Source: Prorocentrum cordatum
Taxonomy: Eukaryota > Sar > Dinophyceae > Prorocentrales > Prorocentraceae
Length of the DNA: 46,709 nt
Direction of reading: 5' to 3'
NCBI GenBank assembly: GCA_963575745.1
Contig: CAUYUJ010009447.1
Location: forward strand, 377,523-424,231
Part shown: one piece after another, positions 40,305 to 46,709 of the stretch
Layout: each line of letters starts with the position of its first letter
Numbering within the stretch: the stretch's first letter is position 1
Notes under the pieces: model-generated
The model's input: the letters and a program-made list of their open reading frames with translations, nothing else
Told to the model about the DNA's origin: nothing
Databases searched by the model: none
Made by a program: the position numbers and the translations under genes

Positions 40305-40550
40305 GCAAATGCTCCTCAGCTTCTTCTGCGACAACTCAGGGGAGCCACCCATACCATCTTGTTGGCTGAAGCTAATCGACGCGAGTCGACACTGGATCGA
40401 CGCTGCATCGACGCTAATCGACGCTAGATCGGCACTATCTCATCGATCATCACACGCTCATCGCCGCTAGTGAGCTGTAAAGGCGTACATCAAGAGGGTA
40501 TACACGGCTCCCATGATTCGCTACCGAAAGCTTCTGGGGATAGCAACAGG
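40305..40550. repeat. R4 dispersed repeat, copy 2 (10-11 bp TCGACGC repeats)
   Basis: Matches 12197-12450. Between 40376 and 40429 TCGAC/TCGGC words start at 40376, 40386, 40397, 40408, 40418 and 40429, that is intervals of 10, 11, 11, 10 and 11 bp. It then has ACTATCTCATCGATCATC and ATGATTCGCTACCGAAAGC. No conserved frame. Confidence 0.75.
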
Positions 40551-40978
40551 TACCGATGCCGCGACTCCCCGGACCACTCCTGGGGTGCGTTCTGACCAGT
40601 TTTTTCGAGGCGAATCTAACGGTGTTGAAAAGGCCTTCCAGGAGGCCCTAGAAGGGGAAAACGAGGGAAGGGTAGCGGTATCGGTACCTTTTCCTCCTCT
40701 GGGCTTCCCCCTCAGATTCAGCCCTCCTGAACTGCTTCAAGAAGATCCTTCAAGAACGTCCTTCAGGAGCATCATTCCATAATTCGAGTCCCACCGCCGC
40801 TCAAAACACTCCAGGATGTACAGGAACATCCAACAACCACGAAGAGCATGAGGGTATCCTTTCCCCGAACCCGCCTCGATCTGTCTCGGCCCGACCGTAC
40901 CGAAAGCTTCGGCCTCAGACTCAGCCCTCCTGCACTCGAGGGGGAACCAGGAAAGGCAACACCAACACCACCAGTAGA
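40551..40978. other. Unassigned stretch before IE copy C
   Basis: CTTCAAGAAGATCCTTCAAG, AACGTCCTTCAGGAGC (40735-40771) is a small set of repeats. No gene supported, although both strands have short open frames. Confidence 0.3.
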
Positions 40979-41152
40979 CGAAGAACAAAACCACATAAAC
41001 ATAAGCTTTTGGCGCTCCGCGCGGATTTCTTGGATTCGCGTTGGACCCCCCGGGGCGGCGCTGGAGGCGCCGTCGGGGGGGGCCCAGGCGCGGATCCAAG
41101 AAATCCGCGCGGAGCGGCAAAAGTTTATGTTTATGTGCTTTGTCATTCTTCG
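40979..41152. mobile_element. Inverted-repeat element IE, copy C (best arms)
   Basis: The left arm CGAAGAACAAAACCACATAA, ACATAAGCTTTTGGCGCTCC, GCGCGGATTTCTTGGATTCG pairs with the complement of the right arm CGCGGATCCAAGAAATCCGC, GCGGAGCGGCAAAAGTTTAT, GTTTATGTG, over about 60 bp with only a few mismatches. The centre 41052-41072 matches copies A and B. The whole 174 bp would fold into one long hairpin. Well-preserved arms suggest it is the youngest of the three. No surrounding exon was found here. Confidence 0.8.
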
Positions 41153-41199
41153 AATCAGGGCGAGGAGATGCGAGGAGGCAAGGGGGGTCTTCCTGGTGG

Positions 41200-41354
41200 C
41201 GCGGCTCCCCCCCCTACAGGCGGATTTTGGGCGACAAATGAACATGAGACCCAAAGCGCACCCAAAATGGTCAACACATCATCACAAAATCGTCCCCAGA
41301 GTTGGTTTTGACTATCTTTGAATACCCCTCCTGCAAAGGGACACGCCCGACTTA
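41200..41354. mobile_element. Family T1, copy 5, compact
   Basis: GCGGCTCCCCCCCCTACAGG, CGGATTTTGGGCGACAAATG at the left; TCGTCCCCAGAGTTGGTTTT, GAATACCCCTCCTGCAAAGG, GACACGCCCGACTTAACGC at the right. Its length and interior match copy 4 (12695-12852). The left outer bases (GTCGGGC) have decayed. It lies only 50 bp from IE copy C. Confidence 0.7.
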
Positions 41355-41895
41355 ACGCTTCTCCCCTCTCCGACCCAGAGCCCCTTCCACCGCCGATGGG
41401 GAACGGCTGCACGGAGACCAGCTGCTCCTGCGCGCCCCGGCCGGCAGCGCTCGGGGCTCGCAGCACAAGGGGCGCCCCGCACTGCCGCGCCCGAAGAGCC
41501 CTGCCCCCATCGACCCTCGAGGCCCGAGCGTCTCCTCTACCCTCTTAGGCAAGCGCGCTGCACTACTCGCACAATGACTCATACTCGCAAATGGCCTGGA
41601 TCCGCCGCGAGGGATTTACGACCTATGGCGTCGGGCCAGACATTTGTTGTCGGACGTTTGCAAGTGGGCACTTTGCGAGTCGTGGAACGCGCTCGGCGGC
41701 CTCTAGGCCACAACGTTAGCTATGCCCCCCCCCTCCCCCACTAAGGCGAAGCCAGGATGAGGATAACTTCGGGAGAGGACGAATCGAGAATCGCTGAGAT
41801 CTGGCGGCTCTGGAGGATGTCTCGGGCGCCGCGGCCTTCTCAGAGCGTTCTGCAACGCTCTGGAACGGATTTGTCCTCGTCCTAGCCTTGTCCTC
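41355..41895. other. Unassigned stretch
   Basis: No gene supported. TCGGGCGCCGCGGCCTTCTC (about 41821) resembles the string at 38318. Nothing else identifiable. Confidence 0.3.
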
Positions 41896-41899
41896 GTCT

Positions 41900-42088
41900 G
41901 GCGGCGCGTACAGGAGCGTAGGGGGAGGGGTAGGGGCGTAGGGGGAGGGAGGGGGGGGAGGCGAAGGGAGGGGAGGAGGTTGCTTCTAAGAAGGCGCCGG
42001 CCCTACATCTATAGACAAGGTCCGTGCCTTCTAAAAGAAGCAGGATTCTTCTACGAAGCCTTCCCACCTCCCTCCTCTGCGCGTGGCC
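41900..42088. mobile_element. MITE-like element, family T2, copy 3
   Basis: GGCGGCGCGTACAGG and G-rich sequence lead into GGAGGTTGCTTCTAAGAAGG, CGCCGGCCCTACATCTATAG, ACAAGGTCCGTGCCTTCTAA and AAGAAGCAGG, and end with CTTCCCACCTCCCTCCTCTG, CGCGTGGCC. The core hairpin and the CTATAGA loop match copy 1 (8260-8668). Confidence 0.75.
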
Positions 42089-42368
42089 AACCTCCCCCTC
42101 TCCCCCGCCCACCCACAACGTGATGCTCCCCCCCTCCTCCAATGCGTCACCCGACACTGCCGCAGTGCGTCCGGCACCAAGGTCTGTGGTGCCAGACTCA
42201 CACGGCGGGAGGGGGGGGGCGTTACGTCGTAACGTTATGCCGCCCTCCTGCACCACCACCCCTCCCAGCCCCCCCACCCCCCAGGAACGCTCTGCACTCG
42301 ACCCTCTCGAGGATCGAGGGCGGGGGGGGGGGGGCAGGTTCCGGACGCGCCTCTGACCCTTACGTTTA
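42089..42368. other. C-rich unassigned stretch
   Basis: CCCCCTCTCCCCCGCCCACC-type text, G runs at 42210 and 42320. Nothing identifiable. Confidence 0.4.
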
Positions 42369-44733
42369 GGTCGGGCCTGTCCCCCTACAGGCCGACTTTG
42401 GGGGAAAAACTAAAATTACGCTACCGAGGAACCCCACATACTGATTTTATGTCTTGTGTGAACCGCGCTACCACTACCACCGCCGTCATGCTCTCAGGTG
42501 CCCCCTGTGGTCGTTGAAAGGAGGGGGAGGACGTGTGGGGGGAGAGGAGGGGTTGAGGAGTCATCTGTGACGGTCATATCCGGCGTCGCCTGGCACTTGG
42601 ATACGAGAGGTAATACGCAATCCCGCACTAGAGGCTATGCCTGGACGACCCTGGCACGCATAGGGAGACCACCCCCTGCGCACCCCCTCTGGTGTTGAGA
42701 AAATGCCACGCCTGCAATGCCTGGACGACCCTGGCACGCATAGGGAGACCACCCCCTGCGCACCCCCTCTGGTGTGCCACGCCTGACTAAATGCACCACC
42801 CCCTCTGGTGTCGAGAAAGTGCCACGCCTGCCACGCTCTCCGACCCTGGCACGCATAGACGCCGCGGTGAGAGACCACCCCCTGCGCACCCCCCCTGGTG
42901 TCGAGAAAGTGCCACGCCTGCCACGCTCTCCGACCCTGGCACGCATAGACGCCGCATGAGAGACCACCCCTGCGCACCCCGCGGTGAGACCACCCCTTGC
43001 GCACCCTCTCTGGTGTGGAGAAAGTGCCACGCCTGCCACGCTCTCCGACCCTGGCACGCATAGACGCCGCGGTGAGAGACCACCCCCTACGCACCCCCCC
43101 TGGTGTCGAGAAAGTGCCACGCCTGCCACGCACCCACTCTGGTGTCGAGAAAGTGCCACGCCTGCCACGCTCTCCGACCCTGGCACGCATAGGGGCCGCG
43201 GTGAGAGACCACCCCCTGCGCACCCCCCCTGGTGTCGAGAAAATGCCACGCCTGCCACGCTCTCCGACCTTGGCACGCATAGGCGCCGCGGTGAGAGACC
43301 ACCCCCTGCGCACCCTCTATGGTGTCGAGAAAGTGCCACGCCTTGCTACGTCTTCCGACCTGGCACGCATAGACGCGCGGTGAGAGACCACCCCTGCGCA
43401 CCCCCCTGGTGTCGCGAAAGTGCCACGCCTGCCACAGCTCTCGGCCCGGCAGCATAAGAGCATCCCCCCCCGGTGAGAGACCACCCCCAGCGCACCCCCC
43501 CTGGTGTCGAGAAAGTGCCATGCCTGCCACGCTCTCCGACCCTGGCACGCATAGACGCCGCGGTGAGAGACCACCCCCTGCGCACCCTCTCTGGTGTCGA
43601 GAAAGTGCCACGCCTGCCACGCTCTCCGACCCTGGCACGCATAGACGCCGCGGTGAGAGACCACCCCCTGCGCACCCGCCCTGGTGTCGAGAAAGTGCCA
43701 CGCCTGCCACGCTCTCCGACCCTGGCACGCATAGACGCCGCGGTGAGAGACCACCCCCTGCGCACCCTCTCTGGTGTCGAGAATGTGCCACGCCTGCCAC
43801 GGTCTCCGACCCTGGCACGCATAGACGCCGCGGTGAGAGACCACCCCCTGCGCACCCTCTCTGGTGTCGAGAAAGTGCCACGCCTGCCACGCTCTCCGAC
43901 CCTGGCTCGCATAGACGCCGCGGTGAGAGACCACCCTTGCGCACCCTCTCCGGTGTCGAGAAAGTGCCACGCTTGCCACGCTCTCCGGCCCTGGCTCGCA
44001 TAGACGCCGCGGTGAGAAACCACCCCTGCGCACCCCCCTGTGTCGAGGAATGCCACGCCTGCCACGCTCTCCGACCCTGGCACGCATAGCGGCCGCGGTT
44101 GAGAGACCACCCTGCGCCACCCTCTCCGGTGTCGAGAAAGTGCCACGCCTGCACGCTCTCCGACCCTTGGCATCGCATTAGGACGCCGCGGTTGAGAGAC
44201 ACCCCTGCGCACCCCCTCTCATGGTGGTCGCGAAAGTGCCACGCCCTGCACGCTCTCCGACCCTTGGCACGCATAGACGCCGCGGTGAGAGACCACCCCC
44301 TGCGCACCCTCTCTGGTGTCGAGAAAGTGCCACGCCTGCCACGCTCTCCGACCCTGGCACACATAGACGCCGCGGTGAGAGACCACCCCCTGCGCACCCT
44401 CTCTGGTGTCGAGAAAGTGCCACGCCTGCCAAGCTCTCCGACCCTGGCACGCACAGGGGCCGCGGTGAGAGACCACTCCCTGCGCACCCCCCCTGCTGTC
44501 GAGAAAGTGCCACGCCTACCACGCTCTCCGACCCTGGCACGCATAGACGCCGCGGTGAGAGACCAAGCTGTGCTGAGCAGTGCTGTGAGGAGGAGGGGAG
44601 GTGTGAGGTGAGACGCGGGTGCGACGCGGCAGGGAAGAAAACCAGAACCCCACGAAGCATGTGGGGAAATACGGAAACAATGCGAAAACATGTCAAAAAT
44701 AGTCCCCCTGTCGAGGGACAGGTCCGACTTAAC
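42369..44733. mobile_element. Family T1 ends enclosing a satellite array (composite)
   Basis: The left end GGTCGGGCCTGTCCCCCTAC, AGGCCGACTTTGGGGGAAAA at 42368-42408 and the right end ATAGTCCCCCTGTCGAGGGA, CAGGTCCGACTTAA at 44699-44733 are in the orientation expected for one T1 element, each with AT-rich sequence on its inner side (AAACTAAAATTACG and AAACAATGCGAAAACATGTC). The 90-bp satellite fills most of the space between. Either the array arose inside a T1 copy or two separate T1 remnants happen to flank it. Confidence 0.45.
42635..44575. repeat. 90-bp satellite array, about 21 copies
   Basis: The unit is GCCTGCCACGCTCTCCGACC, CTGGCACGCATAGACGCCGC, GGTGAGAGACCACCCCCTGC, GCACCCTCTCTGGTGTCGAG, AAAGTGCCAC. 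Exact 90-bp spacing is best from 43500 to 43920. The edges (42635-42780 with a GGACGACC variant, and 44030-44260) have indels and shorter units. Because 90 is divisible by three, several frames stay open on both strands (one reads PGSESVAGVALSRHQ per unit), giving frames up to 584 codons. Openness in several frames at once and indels at the edges argue for non-coding satellite. Confidence 0.9.
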
Positions 44734-44868
44734 CTTACGTCGGGCCCCCGAAGGAGGCCTCCGGAGGCCGGGGGCTCTCCGGGGAGCCAGGGCCTGGGGC
44801 CAGTTTGCCGCCAAACGAAATCCAGAGGCAAAACGGCCCACGAAACCGCCGAAGCACTGCTTGGGAGG

Positions 44869-44925
44869 AGGAGGAGGAGGAGGAGGAGGAGGAGGAGGCG
44901 GAGGAGGAGGAGGAGGAGGAGGAGG
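44869..44925. repeat. GGA polypurine tract
   Basis: GGAGGAGGAGG with one GCGGAGG interruption, about 57 bp; the polypurine strand is plus here, opposite to the large tract starting at 45079. Confidence 0.9.
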
Positions 44926-45078
44926 ATGGAAATGGGCTGCGTCTTTCCATCGCCGCGAGGGCCGGTGCGCCTCCGCCCCCGCCCTGGGAGCGGAACCACC
45001 GGAGTGGAGCTTATGTAGCGCCTCCCGGCGCTTGCCAGCACGGCGGTGCCTGCCCCTGAAGGAGACATAGCCCGCCCC

Positions 45079-46008
45079 TCTCCTCCTCCTCCTCCACCTC
45101 TCCTCCTCCTCCTCCTCCTCGCTCCTCCTCCTCCTCCTACTCCTCCTCCTCCTCCTCCTCCTCCTCTCTCTCCTCCCCCTCCTTTTTCTGCTCCTCCTCT
45201 CCTCCTCCTCCTTCGGCTCGCTCCTCCTCCTCCTCCTCCTCCTCCTCCTCTCCCTCTGCCCCCTCCTCCTCCGCCCTCCGCCTCCCGTCCTCCAATCTCC
45301 ATGCCTCCTCCTCAGCCCTGTCCCTCTACCTTCCGCCGTCCTCCCTCCTCCTCCTCCTCCCCCTCCTCCTCCTCATCATCCTGCTCCTCCTCATTCCCTC
45401 ATCCTCCTCCTCCTCCTCCTCCTCTCCTCTCCTCCTCCTCCTCCTCCTCCCTCCTCCTCTCTCTCCTCCTCCTCCTCCTCCCTCTTCTGCTCCTGCTGCT
45501 GCTCCTCCTCCATCCTCCTCCTCCTCTCTCCTCCTCCTCATCCTCCTCCTCCTCCTCCTCCCTCTCTCCCTCTCCTCCTCCTCCTCCCTCCTCCCTCCTC
45601 CCCCGACCCACGTATGTCGAGTGGCGTTGATGATGGGAGCCCGGCCGCGCCCGCGTCGCCGCCGCCCCCGCTCGGCCCACTCTCTCGCTCCGCGCACGAG
45701 CGGCGCGCACCTCCCTCCATTTCGGGTGTCCCAACCGGGGGTCCAGCTCCCTCCCTCCTCCTCCTCCCTCCTCTCCTCCCCTCCTCCTCCTCCCCCTCTC
45801 CACCTCCATCCTTCCTCCCTCCTGCTCATTCTGCTCCTCCTGCCTCCTCCTGCTCCTCCTCCCCTCCTGCTCCTCCTCCCTCTCCTCTCTCCTCCCTTCC
45901 TCCTCCTCCTCCTCCTCTCCTCCTCCATTTTGGTTAAGCCCAAAAGGTGGTCCAGCTCCGCCTTCTCCCCATCCTGCTCCTCCACTCCCTCCTCCCTCCT
46001 CCCTCCTC

Positions 46009-46068
<60 letters not shown>

Positions 46069-46240
46069 CCTTTTCCTCCTCCTCCTTTTCCTTTTCCTCC
46101 TCCTCCTCCTCCTCCTCCTCCTCCTCCATTTTGGGTGACCCAAGAGGGGGTCCAGCTCCCTCCTTCTCCTCCTCCTCCACCTCCCTCCTCCCTCCTGCTC
46201 CTGCTCCTCCTCCTCCTCCTCCTCCTCCTCCATTTTGGGT
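45079..46240. repeat. Large CCT-rich polypyrimidine region with repeated CCATTTTGGG motif
   Basis: About 1.1 kb in which the plus strand is nearly all C and T (CTCCTCCTCCTCCTCCTCCT and CTCCCTCCTCC), apart from GC-rich 45605-45720. In the second half, a motif CCATTTTGGGTGACCCAAGA, GGGGGTCCAGCTCCCTCC recurs at about 45718, 45925, 46126 and 46229 between CCT stretches, which makes a larger repeat of about 100-200 bp. At 46013-46065 the tract becomes a CTGCTC hexamer run. The very long frames through it are simple-sequence artefacts. Confidence 0.9.
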
Positions 46241-46398
46241 GACCTGCGAGGGGGTCCAGCTGGGTGTTTCCTGGAGGGGCCTCCACTGTGTTCGCTGTGA
46301 GCCCCTCCCGGGGAGGCCGTGGCTTAGGGGTTCCAACACCGTGTGGTGACAGACCCGGCGGTGTCCTCGAAATCCGCAAGGACCGCACCTCAGGGTCC

Positions 46399-46493
46399 GT
46401 CACCACACGGTTTTGGGACCTCGGAGGCCCCAGTCGCCCGAGACATCCTCGGAGAACGACCCATTGGCCCAAGTCCCAAAACCGTGCGGTGAC
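46399..46493. mobile_element. Short inverted-repeat element, family T5, copy 2
   Basis: The ends GTCACCACACGGTTTTGGGA(C) and (G)TCCCAAAACCGTGCGGTGAC match at 20 of 21 positions when one is complemented. The loop GGCCCCAGTCGCCCGAGACA, TCCTCGGAGAACGACCCATT is shared with 16603-16691. Further half-copies of the same arm (CACCGTGTGGTGACAG near 46339, CACCGCACGGTGTGGTCACC near 46512) stand on each side, so the last 400 bp are a nest of these arms. The window ends soon after, in TTGCA/TGCAA-rich sequence. Confidence 0.8.
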
Positions 46494-46709
46494 CCCGAAT
46501 GCCCACCGACTCACCGCACGGTGTGGTCACCACCCCTTTTGGGGGCCCCCGAGTGGCGAGCGGGGGGGCACCTCTCGACGTTGGCGCTGCTCTTTGGGTG
46601 GCCCAAAAGGGGGTGGTGCAATGGATGCGGGGCAAGTCTGTTGCAAATGCACTGCGCCGGAGAACTGTATTGCATCGTGCTGCAACTAAATTGCATTGCG
46701 CTCGAAAAT

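Noticed and set aside
43087-44841. A 584-codon minus-strand frame
   Set aside because: It is the 90-bp satellite read through in a frame without stops; other frames on both strands are equally open, and indels at the array edges are not frame-preserving.
45046-46514. Long Ser/Leu/Pro- and Glu/Gly/Arg-rich frames, up to 371 codons
   Set aside because: Products of CCT/GGA simple sequence in different frames; no non-repetitive part resembles a protein.

Overview
The window looks like GC-rich, repeat-dominated nuclear DNA of a dinoflagellate. The evidence is: almost no open reading frame behaves like a gene; many short inverted-repeat elements and tandem arrays of 10-200 bp units; two decayed non-LTR reverse transcriptases; and one convincing spliced gene whose only visible intron coincides with an inverted-repeat (introner-like) element. 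A dinoflagellate is inferred; another GC-rich alga cannot be excluded from sequence alone. No rRNA, tRNA, spliced-leader, CRISPR, organelle or bacterial gene was recognised. The many long overlapping reading frames are mostly by-products of stop-free repeats.

Layout. 1-1.4 kb: a dispersed repeat with an Asp-rich segment (family R5) and a 65-bp tandem array. 1.4-3.4 kb: the gene-bearing part, with a Lys/Ala/Pro-rich terminal exon and a two-exon gene on the minus strand, plus two copies (A, B) of an inverted-repeat element (family IE); copy B is the intron of the gene. 3.5-7.9 kb: long blocks of a degenerate 'CCAAGANGGC' repeat (family R1) with a mean period near 10.6 bp, punctuated by a conserved AT-richer anchor and by modules R2 and R3. 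8.2-13.2 kb: a cluster of MITE-like inverted-repeat elements (families T1-T4), a second R2 copy, and a long TG microsatellite. 14.1-14.7 kb: another R1 block. 15.2-16.4 kb: mostly unique sequence with weak minus-strand coding potential. 16.6-20.4 kb: small inverted-repeat elements, a GAG tract, a frameshifted reverse transcriptase with C-terminal Cys/His and endonuclease-like regions, and a 133-bp tandem array. 20.8-23.0 kb: a frameshifted LINE-type reverse transcriptase on the minus strand. 23.4-24.7 kb: two more R5 copies, tail to tail. 25.9-35.8 kb: R1 blocks, CCT, CAC, GA and CAA microsatellites, a ~200-bp tandem array, and an 11-bp array. 36-46.7 kb: a series of tandem arrays (42, ~151 and 90 bp units), further T1/T2/T5 and IE copies, and more than 1 kb of CCT-rich polypyrimidine tract.

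The spliced gene at 2298-3326 is the only unit I regard as a plausible intact protein gene, and its 5' end is uncertain. The two observations I would follow first are the IE element acting as a GT-AG intron, and the recurrence of a 10-11 bp repeat period close to the helical turn of DNA in otherwise unrelated repeat families.
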